From: Chlorobaculum sp. 24CR
GTDB taxonomy: Bacteria > Bacteroidota > Chlorobiia > Chlorobiales > Chlorobiaceae
Assembly (NCBI RefSeq): GCF_004118635.1
Contig: NZ_SDGU01000011.1
Location: forward strand, 1 to 51,683
Reading direction: 5' to 3'
Length of the DNA stretch: 51,683 bases
A model generated the notes under the pieces. The model was not told the DNA's origin. It saw nothing but the letters and a program-made list of their open reading frames with translations, and ran no database searches. How positions within the stretch are numbered: position 1 is the stretch's first letter; every line of letters begins with the position of its first letter. Positions 1-8,752 of this stretch are shown piece after piece. The position numbers and the translations under genes were made by a program.

Positions 1-2
1 AA

Positions 3-86
3 GGCAAACTCCCCGAAGGCGTCACGCTCAAAAACCTCCGCTGGTACGAAACGCCCAACAACTGGGCCGATTATGATGGCAGGTAA
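3..86 (+). CDS. C-terminal end of a probable 6-pyruvoyl-tetrahydropterin synthase-family (PTPS/QueD-like) protein (partial)
   Basis: Only the last 27 codons are inside the window, ending in TAA at 84-86. The visible tail reads LRWYETPNNWADYDG. An ETP/ETxxNWAxY segment close to the C-terminus is typical of 6-pyruvoyl tetrahydropterin synthase and 6-carboxytetrahydropterin synthase (QueD) proteins, where the Glu helps anchor the pterin ring. The family converts dihydroneopterin triphosphate to pterin or 7-deazaguanine precursors. The zinc-binding histidines lie outside the window, so the call rests on this one motif. No following gene is on the same strand. Confidence 0.42.
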   Translation, partial: GKLPEGVTLKNLRWYETPNNWADYDGR

Positions 87-207
87 GCGAACGCATCGAC
101 ACGGACACCGGGGCTGACACTCGACCCTTACCTGATTTTTACATGATTGCACCATCAGCATATTTCGGACTTTGCGTCAAATCATCGCTTTGGCGCTGTG
201 CAGAACG

Positions 208-723
208 CTAATGGGGAATCACGACATAGGTGAGGGACATGGTACATATCCATAACATCGGGATATACAAAAGCTTCTGCTTCAGTGGCAATCGTGAACG
301 CAGAATGTGAACCGGAATCAACACCAACAGCAGGGAAAAAACAAGGAGAATCATTTTCGAGTATTCATCCGCATATTTCCAAAAAGCAAAGAGAGTAAAA
401 AGCACCGTAACGGCGATCCAAAAAGTGGTCAGATTTAAATGGAGCGAAAGAAGCGCAGGCCACTCTTTCCCGTTATAAAAAATTCTGGTCAGAAGCGTCA
501 TGGCAAGAAGAGCAAAAAGAGTGAACCATGCAATATTAGCAACGTTCAGACTATCTTGAAATCGCTCATTCAGTCCGGCAATTCCAGTCACAACCGCAAT
601 GGATACCAGAATATTGAGAATATTCCCAAACGCCTGATGAGGAGTTTGGATGGCTTCTGGATTGTCGATATCCAGCATCAGAAGCTGTTCGTAAGCCTTC
701 ACAAGATCAAGCAACTTTTCCAT
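208..723 (-). CDS. Hypothetical multi-pass membrane protein
   Basis: A 171-residue protein that I do not recognise. After a charged N-terminal stretch of about 30 residues it has four or five hydrophobic segments (roughly residues 33-52, 60-80, 92-115, 122-140 and 150-167), so it is probably an inner-membrane protein with little exposed domain. It ends in TAG at 208-210. It lies 70 bp downstream of the unknown secreted protein at 794-1555 on the same strand, so the two may be co-transcribed. The DNA here is more AT-rich than the core genes around it, which fits accessory content. No catalytic motif is visible. Confidence 0.6.
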   Translation of the reverse strand: MEKLLDLVKAYEQLLMLDIDNPEAIQTPHQAFGNILNILVSIAVVTGIAGLNERFQDSLNVANIAWFTLFALLAMTLLTRIFYNGKEWPALLSLHLNLTTFWIAVTVLFTLFAFWKYADEYSKMILLVFSLLLVLIPVHILRSRLPLKQKLLYIPMLWICTMSLTYVVIPH

Positions 724-793
724 CCGGTCTTCTGCATCAAAGAGTTAGAAAAAAACGAGTCTTATCAACTCGCTGTATCCTGGCGACGGACAA

Positions 794-1555
794 TCACTTC
801 ACCTTGATTACCGGCACTGAAGAATCGCCGTCAACATTTACAAAAATGTATTCATGAGGCGCAACCTCATCAGTCTTTTCACCACTGAACGAAACCATTA
901 CCCTCAATGTATCTCTCCTTTTTGGAATGATCGAGGTAATCCGCGCCCAAGAAATCTTTGGCCGGTTTTTAGCCATGCGGATCAGCCGTTCCGTCCCTGG
1001 ATTTTTCTTTTCGGAGCGTAACTGAATCTTGTGAACAAAATCATAGGTTCCTTTTTTAAGGTTAAGATTCCAAAAGTAGTTGTCGTGCCACGAACTGTAT
1101 TTCTTCCGGTTTTTTCCGTTGTATGCATTCTTGTCATCATGGTAATTCACAAAATCCTGAAAAGCATTGCTCGATAAATCATCCTCCCATGTATCCTCTT
1201 TTGCAGGAAAAAAAGGGATAAAACACGGAATGGGACCATTTTTTACCAACGCTATAGGCTGCTCTTTCATGTAGCTTGTCTTGACGAAAAGCACCTGATA
1301 TTTATAATCCTGGTCATACTTCGGAACTCCGACATAAAATATCACTGCTCCCGCACGACCGTTGCCAAAATCTACATGGTATGTCTCACCGGGTAAGAAA
1401 TACCTCCACTTCTTGCCATCATTCATGGCAATCTTGTATTCGTAGGTATCGCGCTGGACTTCTGACGGTCTCGGCGGGGCTGAAAATGCTGGCGCAAAGG
1501 GCAAAAGCAGACTCAACAATACTCCTGCGCAATAAACTGCAATCGAATTTCTCAT
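794..1555 (-). CDS. Hypothetical exported protein with signal peptide
   Basis: A 253-residue protein with a clear Sec signal peptide: a short positive start (MRNS), a hydrophobic core to about residue 24, and an AFSA-type cleavage site near residue 26. The mature part is hydrophilic, rich in Lys, Tyr and Trp, and has no recognised domain. Near the C-terminus it has beta-rich text (IFVNVDGDSSVPVIKV). It is expected in the periplasm. It precedes the membrane protein at 208-723 on the same strand. No Shine-Dalgarno sequence stands out before the ATG. Function unknown. Confidence 0.6.
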   Translation of the reverse strand: MRNSIAVYCAGVLLSLLLPFAPAFSAPPRPSEVQRDTYEYKIAMNDGKKWRYFLPGETYHVDFGNGRAGAVIFYVGVPKYDQDYKYQVLFVKTSYMKEQPIALVKNGPIPCFIPFFPAKEDTWEDDLSSNAFQDFVNYHDDKNAYNGKNRKKYSSWHDNYFWNLNLKKGTYDFVHKIQLRSEKKNPGTERLIRMAKNRPKISWARITSIIPKRRDTLRVMVSFSGEKTDEVAPHEYIFVNVDGDSSVPVIKVK

Positions 1556-2000
1556 AACATCAAATGCTTATGGTTATCAGAAACGACAGCACAGAAAAAA
1601 AACACTGAACCACAAACAAAAGGTAGAAAAAACGAATACAGAAGACAAGCATTTACCATGATCAGCCATGGTGCTCTCCACCCTTGACCGTTAGCTTGCC
1701 AGCAAGCTTAAAGCATCGATAAACACTTATAAAAATTATACTTAGCTCATTCGGTGGGCATTGAAACTCTCATCCGGATTCCTTCAGAAGTTTCGGTTTC
1801 AGGCTCAGAGGCTCACCCAATGTACACTTCGATCCCGGCACTCTCATGATCAATAACCAGCGAAACCGGAGAAAACCGCTATCGGAAACCATCTGAAAAA
1901 ACAACCCGCTGACTGATTTCGGCAATTCCGTCGTCCAACTGTTACAGCGTCAGAAACGCTGCACGACCGTTCCGAAACAATGCTTGACCAGGAGGCTACC
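1556..2000. other. Intergenic stretch without a recognisable gene
   Basis: About 445 bases between a minus-strand secreted protein and a plus-strand lipoprotein, so it should hold divergent promoters. It is AT-rich on the left side. The only structure I see is a short inverted repeat at 1693-1708 (AGCTTGC / GCAAGCT, almost no loop). No RNA gene or conserved reading frame is visible. Confidence 0.5.
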
Positions 2001-2183
2001 ATGAAAAAACTGATTGCATTGACATTGCTGATCTCGATATCCGGCTGCGCGTCTTACCGATACCATAAAGACGGACGAAGAGACCGGGATGACCGGCATC
2101 GCCGTGAGTACAGAAAAGACCGGGATGACCGAAGAGATTACGACGACCAGCGTGACCGCGACGACCGGTGGGAAAGGCGCTGA
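2001..2183 (+). CDS. Small Arg/Asp-rich lipoprotein
   Basis: A 60-residue protein. The start at 2001 is chosen because a strong ribosome site (AGGAGG at 1990-1995) lies just upstream; an upstream in-frame start at 1980 would overlap that site. It has a lipoprotein signal: MKKLIALTLLISISG followed by Cys16 (ISGC lipobox), so the mature protein should be lipid-anchored. The mature 45 residues are almost only Arg, Asp, Tyr and His, with DRDDR-type repeats, so the chain is highly charged and probably disordered. Similar short charged lipoproteins occur in many bacteria without known function. It is monocistronic, with a hairpin terminator just behind it. Confidence 0.65.
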   Translation: MKKLIALTLLISISGCASYRYHKDGRRDRDDRHRREYRKDRDDRRDYDDQRDRDDRWERR

Positions 2184-2193
2184 AACTGAACGG

Positions 2194-2232
2194 CCAGGCA
2201 TGACCATCACCGGAAATGCCTGGTCGTTTTCC
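2194..2232 (+). terminator. Probable rho-independent terminator after the small lipoprotein gene
   Basis: A 7-bp stem CCAGGCA (2194-2200) / TGCCTGG (2217-2223) is followed by TCGTTTTCCGTTT. It sits 10 bases behind the stop codon. Confidence 0.5.
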
Positions 2233-2264
2233 GTTTATCGGGATTCAGCGGTTGAGCGCCCGGC

Positions 2265-3203
2265 TCATGAAGTTTTGACGATCCAGTACAGCTCGCCGCC
2301 TTGGCGGACCTTCTCGAAACGGCCCGAAGCGAAGAGCGAGTCGAGCGCCTCGCGAATTTTCGTAGCGTCGCCGTCGAAGAGCTTGCCGAGCGCCGCTTCG
2401 AGTTCGCGCTCCTGCACCGGGTGGCGGTAGGCGATGCCGGAGAGGGTGCCGAGCAGGTTCTCCGCCGAACCGAGGTTCATTTCGCCCTTGGCGGGATTCA
2501 GCACCGGCGCGGCGGCGGAAAGAATGAAGACCGCGCGCTGGACGAGTTCTTCGCCCGGAATGTCGGCCATGCTTTCCGGTGCGGGCCGGGTTGGCAGCAC
2601 GAGGTGGATCATGTCGGGCCTGATGGCGGAGAGCACCGCCGCCATATCGTTCAGCGCCGCCTCCGAGTCGTTCAGCCCGGCGATGAGCATCACCTCGACC
2701 CAGAGCTTCCCGGCGTACTCCTGCCTGAAGAGCCGCAGCCCTTCGACGTGCTTCTCGAAAGTGAATCCGGGCGCGGGCCGGTCGATGCGCTCGAACAGCT
2801 CCGCCGAACCGGCGTTGAGCGACGGCAACACCGCATCGGCCCGGAGCAGCTCCCGGCGCACTTCCGGATCGCTCAAAAGCGAACCGTTGGTGATGACCGC
2901 CACCGGAATTTCCGTCGCCTTCTTGACCTCGGCGATCAGCCAGTCGAGACCCTTGTAGAGCGTGGTCTCGCCGGAGCCGACAAAGGTGATCCAGTCGATC
3001 TTCTTCCCGCTCAAGACCGTTTCGAGAATCTCCGCCAGAATATCTTCCTTCGGGAAGAATTCGCGCCGCTCCGTCACGTACTCCTTCGTGCGGCCAAGCT
3101 GGCAATAAACGCAGTTCCACGTGCAGCTCTTCGATGGCAAAAGATCGACGCCAAGCGACTGGCCAAGGCGTTTCGAGGAGACCGGTCCGAAAACGTAGTT
3201 CAT
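2265..3203 (-). CDS. Radical SAM protein (COG0731-like Fe-S oxidoreductase)
   Basis: A 312-residue protein with the radical SAM signature Cys27-x3-Cys31-x2-Cys34 (SCTWNCVYC), which holds the 4Fe-4S cluster that cleaves S-adenosylmethionine. A GSGETTLY segment near residue 85 resembles the SAM-binding GGE motif. The N-terminal text (YVFGPVSSKRLGQSLGVDLLP) is characteristic of the COG0731 group related to the wyosine enzyme TYW1; the substrate of the bacterial members is not established. The start at 3203 is chosen because GGGAG lies just upstream. Its start is 20 bases behind the stop of the BCD transporter gene, so the two are probably one transcript. Confident in the family, not in the reaction. 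Confidence 0.8.
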   Translation of the reverse strand: MNYVFGPVSSKRLGQSLGVDLLPSKSCTWNCVYCQLGRTKEYVTERREFFPKEDILAEILETVLSGKKIDWITFVGSGETTLYKGLDWLIAEVKKATEIPVAVITNGSLLSDPEVRRELLRADAVLPSLNAGSAELFERIDRPAPGFTFEKHVEGLRLFRQEYAGKLWVEVMLIAGLNDSEAALNDMAAVLSAIRPDMIHLVLPTRPAPESMADIPGEELVQRAVFILSAAAPVLNPAKGEMNLGSAENLLGTLSGIAYRHPVQERELEAALGKLFDGDATKIREALDSLFASGRFEKVRQGGELYWIVKTS

Positions 3204-3223
3204 AACAAAGCTCCCATTGACGA

Positions 3224-4588
3224 TCAGCCCGCTTCCGCGGCGGTTTCCAGTTCCGACATTTTGGCGGAACTCTCCGCCTCGAACGCCTCGCGCGACACAT
3301 GCGGCAGCACCAGGCTGGAGACGGTGAAGGCGATGATCTCCAGCGCGAAAATGGCCGCGTAAGCGAGCATGTGGTTGCCCGAAAAGTGATAGACAAGGTC
3401 GCGAATCACCCCCGCGCTGGAGTGGCCGATGAAAATGGCCAGACTCTGCGCGGTGCCCCACAAGCCCATGTAGATGCCGCTGCGTCCGGCGGTCATGTTC
3501 ATCATCATGGTGATGTTCGAGACGCTCGCCGCGCCGAGACCGATGCCGGTCACGACCAGCGCGATGCGCAAAAACTGCATGTCGCGCATGAACCCGGCGG
3601 CGATAATCAGCCCGAAGCCGACCGCGCCGAACACGTTACCGAAATAGGCGCCGCGTCTTGTGCCGATGCGGGAGAGCAAAAAGCCCGTCAGCAGCATGAA
3701 GATGAGTTGCGTGCCGCCCATGAGCGGCTTGAAGAGCTTGGTGGTCTCCGAAACCTGCATCCCGAACACCTCCGCGCCGAACGGATCCATCACCACCTCG
3801 TTGGCAAAGAGGGCGAAAATGGAGATGAAGATGTAGAACGCAAAGAGCATGGTGTTGGGCGACGAAGCGAGCAGGCGGATCGCCTGTGAAAACGGAATGC
3901 TGTGCTTCTCCTTGCCTGTGCCGACCGCGGCATTCCGGCGTTCGACGCCAAGCACGGCGACCAGGCCGAAGACGAGAGCGACGAGGCCGCCGATTTCGGC
4001 AACCTGGGTCAGCCGCTCCGGCGTGAAGACCTTCAGATAGACGCCGATGCTGTAGTTCGAGATGATGGCCGTCAGCACCATGAGCGTCCAGCTCGCCCCG
4101 GCGATCTTGCCGATGTCTTTTTCGTCAACCATGTCGGCGATCAGGGCGTAATAGGCGGTCGTGGCCACCTGGAGGCCAAAGCCGAAGATCAGGAAAATGG
4201 CGCTGAGCTTCCAGAGGCCCACATCGCCTAGCGCGGAAAAGATGATGCTGACCAGGCTTCCCGCTCCGTCGAGCCGCACTTCGTAGGCCGCCGTCGGCGC
4301 GAGGATGAACGACACGATGCAGCTCACGAGGCCAATGAGAATGTAGGGTGTGCGGCGGTAGCCGAAGATGCTGTGGCGGTCGGAGAGGTTGCCCGCCCAC
4401 ACCTTGACGCCGAGAATGGCGAGCAGCTCCTTGAGGCTGATGAGGCCAAGCGCGATGGTGGCGGGAAGAAACAGCTCCTTAATCATGACCCGGTTCAGAA
4501 TGTCCTGCACGAAGCCGAGCATGATGCCGAACCCTATCTGAAACAGCGAAAGCCGGACAAGGTTGAAAACCCGAAAAAATTTATTCAT
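3224..4588 (-). CDS. BCD/PucC-family MFS transporter (bacteriochlorophyll delivery)
   Basis: A 454-residue integral membrane protein with about twelve transmembrane segments. The N-terminal text (RLSLFQIGFGIMLGF), followed by a conserved LSDRHSIFGYRRTPYILIG loop near residue 70, is typical of the BCD family (PucC, LhaA, ORF428). In purple bacteria these proteins take part in assembling light-harvesting complexes and are thought to move bacteriochlorophyll. In green sulfur bacteria a role in delivering pigment to chlorosomes or reaction centres is plausible but inferred. The start at 4588 fits the family's usual N-terminus. It is followed after 20 bases by a radical SAM gene. Confidence 0.85.
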   Translation of the reverse strand: MNKFFRVFNLVRLSLFQIGFGIMLGFVQDILNRVMIKELFLPATIALGLISLKELLAILGVKVWAGNLSDRHSIFGYRRTPYILIGLVSCIVSFILAPTAAYEVRLDGAGSLVSIIFSALGDVGLWKLSAIFLIFGFGLQVATTAYYALIADMVDEKDIGKIAGASWTLMVLTAIISNYSIGVYLKVFTPERLTQVAEIGGLVALVFGLVAVLGVERRNAAVGTGKEKHSIPFSQAIRLLASSPNTMLFAFYIFISIFALFANEVVMDPFGAEVFGMQVSETTKLFKPLMGGTQLIFMLLTGFLLSRIGTRRGAYFGNVFGAVGFGLIIAAGFMRDMQFLRIALVVTGIGLGAASVSNITMMMNMTAGRSGIYMGLWGTAQSLAIFIGHSSAGVIRDLVYHFSGNHMLAYAAIFALEIIAFTVSSLVLPHVSREAFEAESSAKMSELETAAEAG

Positions 4589-4762
4589 GAAGCGCGGAAA
4601 TGGATTGGGACTGCCTGAAAGCCTCTTCGGCAAATGCGGCCTTAATTTACACAAAACCCCCGCTTTCTCAAGGAATCGGTCAGGCTAGCTGCTTTGGAAA
4701 TCAGGGCGATTTTGGTTATCGTGACTTGTCAAAATGGCGCTGGTTCGCGAGCGCCGAAAAAT

Positions 4763-6590
<1,828 letters not shown>

Positions 6591-6606
6591 ATCGTCTTCT
6601 TTTCTT

Positions 6607-6635
6607 ATAAGTCCTATAGGTCGTATAGGACTTAT
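6607..6635. repeat. Palindrome copy 1 behind thiC
   Basis: A perfect 12-bp inverted repeat (ATAAGTCCTATA / TATAGGACTTAT) with a GGTCG loop, 16 bases behind the thiC stop. It may end the thiC transcript, but it lacks a T-run. The same arms recur at 8637-8665 with the loop in the opposite sense (CGACC). Confidence 0.75.
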
Positions 6636-6639
6636 TCGG

Positions 6640-6775
6640 CCTTCAGCGCGCACTTGACAGCTCCGATTGCCGTCAGTTCGAATAGGTGTGCAGTATCGGG
6701 TTCTGGATTAGGAGGCATATCGAGAGGATGAGTAGGTTTTGGCGGTTTTGACAATATCAGGCCGCCGTTGCGATC
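6640..6775 (-). pseudogene. Decayed duplicate of an internal RAYT segment
   Basis: Read on the minus strand, this stretch encodes text like RNGGLILSKPPKP, then NPEPDTAHLFELTAIGAV. It matches residues 36-84 of the RAYT directly upstream (RNGDLILSKPPKP, NSEPDSTDSFKLTPIGEIV). The DNA AGGTTTTGGCGGTTTTGACA and its right-hand flank are nearly identical in both. It has no start, no catalytic part, and lacks the REP-derived insertion present in the complete gene. I read it as a remnant left by an imperfect tandem duplication. Confidence 0.55.
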
Positions 6776-7430
6776 ACCTTGCCGGATTTTCGTCGTCTCG
6801 TTCCCAATTCCTGGGATTGTTTCTGATATAGGTTCTGATGTTGTCCAGATCACGTTCATTTCTGATGACCCGTTCAAAGTAATTCCGCTGCCAGATTTTC
6901 CCGATCATATCCAAACCATTCTCCTCAATGTGAGCAAGAACATCGTGGATCGACATTGATTTGAACGCCCCAACAATCATTCCCAATGTCGGTATTGCTG
7001 CGGTTCTTGGAACTGTAGGGGTAGGCCTCGCGCCTACCCTTTCCCCGGCACCACAAAAATTCGATTGGTCCCGTTCGTTGATAACCACAATGCCATGCAA
7101 GTGATTAGGCATAATTACGTACTCGTCCAGCGAAACCATCGGAAACCGGTCAGGCAACGTTCGCCAATTGCGTTCCACAATTTCACCAATTGGTGTCAGT
7201 TTGAATGAATCTGTAGAATCGGGTTCGGAATTGCGAGGAGATTCGTGAGAATGGGTAGCCGCGAGGGCTACCCCTACAGGATGTATAGGTTTTGGCGGTT
7301 TTGACAATATCAGGTCGCCGTTGCGAGTGCAAATCGTTACGAAATACGCGCCACCTTTTGAATAGTCATACTCGGCCAACCGAATCGAGTGGCGATGATG
7401 TTTTTGATGATCGTAGTTCACGTGGATCAT
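6774..7430 (-). CDS. REP-associated tyrosine transposase (RAYT, Y1_Tnp family)
   Basis: A 218-residue single-domain HUH nuclease. Signatures are HHRHSIRLAEYDYSKGGAYF near the N-terminus, the metal-binding His110-x-His112 (YVIMPNHLHG), and the catalytic Tyr184 region (NYFERVIRNERDL) followed by the usual IRTYIRNNPRNW tail. RAYTs are related to the IS200/IS605 transposases and process REP palindromes. Residues 52-60 and 131-139 are each encoded by a REP-like palindrome inside the gene, in frame and within variable loops, so the enzyme may remain active. The ATG overlaps the right end of the attC-like site of the neighbouring cassette. The fold call is certain; activity is inferred. Confidence 0.88.
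   Translation of the reverse strand: MIHVNYDHQKHHRHSIRLAEYDYSKGGAYFVTICTRNGDLILSKPPKPIHPVGVALAATHSHESPRNSEPDSTDSFKLTPIGEIVERNWRTLPDRFPMVSLDEYVIMPNHLHGIVVINERDQSNFCGAGERVGARPTPTVPRTAAIPTLGMIVGAFKSMSIHDVLAHIEENGLDMIGKIWQRNYFERVIRNERDLDNIRTYIRNNPRNWERDDENPAR
7015..7039 (+). repeat. REP-like palindrome a, inside the RAYT gene
   Basis: GTAGGGG is followed by an 8-bp stem GGGTAGGC (7019-7026) / GCCTACCC (7032-7039) with loop CTCGC. It shares the pattern G[TC]AGGG-stem-CT[CT]G[CT]-stem with copies at 7253-7277, 20835-20860 and 43657-43717. Confidence 0.7.
7253..7277 (-). repeat. REP-like palindrome b, inside the RAYT gene
   Basis: On the minus strand it reads GTAGGGG, then stem GGGTAGCC / GGCTACCC around loop CTCGC. 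The arms are 7253-7260 and 7266-7273. It is translated in frame as VGVALAATH within the RAYT. It is inverted relative to copy a. Confidence 0.7.
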
Positions 7431-7499
7431 AACGCCTGGGCTCAGCCGACCCGAAAACGCGCCAGCGTTTTTGGGGTCGGCTGTAGCCCATTGTTATGC
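7427..7499 (-). other. attC-like integron recombination site
   Basis: On the minus strand the site opens with GCATAAC (7499-7493) and closes with GTTATGA (7433-7427), the inverse-core and core boxes. Between them are paired inner boxes GGGCTACAGCCGACC and GGTCGGCTGAGCCC, which differ by extra unpaired bases, as in attC folding. A central hairpin AACGC / GCGTT caps the structure. The stop codon of the FRG gene (TAA, 7496-7494) lies inside the first box, as is usual in integron cassettes. The total of 73 bp is within the attC range. The box sequences differ from the textbook consensus at one position. Confidence 0.68.
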
Positions 7500-8246
7500 A
7501 ATATTTGCAGAGTAGGTTGTCCGCAATTCATTGGATAAATTTTCAAGATCAGGAAACAATTCACCTCTGCGAAACCCAAGTGTTTCAATGTCAAATGATA
7601 ATTCGCGAACCTTTTGCTTTGGGATTGTTAACTTGGTAAGCACCTCAGAAGGCAGCCCGGCTTTTTCCAGTGCTATATTTGAGGAGTGAATGGTAAAGCA
7701 CCCTTGCTGCACAAACATTCTTTGATCGGTTTCGGATGCCATTGCAGCTGCAATGGTATTTGGCTCTTTGCTTTGATGATAGAACGCAGGAAAAATATGT
7801 TCTTCATACATTTTGGCATCCAATGCGGCAGTTACATTTTCGATCCCTTGCGATTCATTCAACCCATGAGGTTCAAGTACCCAAAGACATGCATCATTTG
7901 GCTGGCCATTTATCCGCCATGCATTTTCCAAAGCGAAAAACAATGCGACCATGGGCGATCTGCTCCAATCTAATAATCTTGTTGGCAGCCCATAATGCTG
8001 CATTAGAGCAAGCCACGATGCTAACCGATCGTATTCGGGCAATCTTTGATGCCGTATTCCCGCGCGGGATCGAAACCGATGCGTGAAATTACGTTCATCT
8101 CCAGAGTCAAATCCTCGTTTTATTGTTGGTGTTACTGCCCATTGCGCATCTCGATGACCTCGAAACCAAAGAATACGGTTTTCGGTTCCCATACGATCAC
8201 GGAGATACTCAGTGAGACTTCCGATTGATTCAATGTTCTGTGACAT
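7494..8246 (-). CDS. FRG-domain protein carried in an integron-like gene cassette
   Basis: 250 residues. The FRG domain is recognised by its name-giving F28-R29-G30 in ILWFRGHRDAQW and by QHYGLPTRLLDWSRSPMVALFFAL at about residues 83-106. The biochemical role of FRG domains is not settled. They recur in accessory regions, and some are linked to anti-phage or toxin-like functions, so a defence role is a fair but unproven guess. The start at 8246 has AAGGA nine bases upstream. A GTTATGC core box lies 17-23 bases before the start and an attC-like site overlaps the stop, so the gene occupies a complete cassette. The DNA is AT-richer than thiC or tpiA. Confidence 0.8.
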   Translation of the reverse strand: MSQNIESIGSLTEYLRDRMGTENRILWFRGHRDAQWAVTPTIKRGFDSGDERNFTHRFRSRAGIRHQRLPEYDRLASWLALMQHYGLPTRLLDWSRSPMVALFFALENAWRINGQPNDACLWVLEPHGLNESQGIENVTAALDAKMYEEHIFPAFYHQSKEPNTIAAAMASETDQRMFVQQGCFTIHSSNIALEKAGLPSEVLTKLTIPKQKVRELSFDIETLGFRRGELFPDLENLSNELRTTYSANIA

Positions 8247-8470
8247 GCTCAGTCCTTAAAGTGCATAACAGTGTTTATATGGTTCCATATAAGAAACCTG
8301 ATTCTTGATTCGTGTCAGCATAAGCCGCCAGCTATTCGCAGTCATAAAATCAGATAAAACATTCTACTTCAAAGCCTTACATCCATCAGCGAATTTTATT
8401 CTGCGGTGTTATACGGATCAGCATAACACTCATTTGTTCAAACGCGACCGACCAATCAGCGCTCATTCTC
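8247..8470. other. AT-rich stretch upstream of the FRG cassette
   Basis: It holds the left cassette boundary, GCATAAC at 8263-8269 (GTTATGC on the minus strand). A small palindrome TATATGG-TT-CCATATA lies at 8276-8291. A second GCATAAC at 8421-8427 is paired imperfectly with GTTAT at 8408-8412, possibly the remains of another recombination site. No integrase or reading frame of merit is visible. Confidence 0.45.
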
Positions 8471-8636
8471 AAAAAAATAATTTACCGCAAATCCACCCAC
8501 AAAACCAACCCCCATTACTACCCCGCCTTCACCGGCAACACCGCCGCCACCGCAAAACTCTGCACCATGTTAGCACCGACTTCTGCTCGATGAAACGCTC
8601 GCAGGAAACAACTGCCGAATCGTAACTCTTTTCCCT
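8470..8636 (+). pseudogene. Decayed duplicate of the thiC 3' end
   Basis: This stretch matches the end of thiC (6458-6595). GCAAATCCAC, ACACCGCCGCCACCGC, CTGCACCATG and the run encoding [11 protein letters not shown] are shared. A one-base loss just after the CACCATG motif breaks the frame inside the cysteine motif, and there is no upstream part of the gene. It ends with a TAA and is followed by the same palindrome that follows thiC. It cannot encode a working enzyme. Confidence 0.8.
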
Positions 8637-8665
8637 ATAAGTCCTATACGACCTATAGGACTTAT
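8637..8665. repeat. Palindrome copy 2 behind the thiC remnant
   Basis: Arms ATAAGTCCTATA (8637-8648) and TATAGGACTTAT (8654-8665) with loop CGACC. It is the exact reverse complement of copy 1 at 6607-6635. Confidence 0.75.
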
Positions 8666-8691
8666 AAGACCTATTCTCCCAGCCATAAAAA

Positions 8692-8724
8692 ACAAAAAAG
8701 GCTGCCCAATCACTGAGCAGCCTT
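8692..8724 (-). terminator. Rho-independent terminator of tpiA
   Basis: On the minus strand, AAGGCTGC and GCAGCCTT (8724-8717 and 8705-8698) form an 8-bp stem followed directly by TTTTTTG. It lies about 30 bases behind the tpiA stop. Confidence 0.9.
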
Positions 8725-8752
8725 TCAATGCTGAAATTCCAACCTCTTACTT

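Noticed and set aside
6660-6760. Possible tRNA-like GTTCGAAT word
   Set aside because: No acceptor stem, anticodon arm or CCA end can be placed around it; the stretch is better explained as a RAYT remnant.
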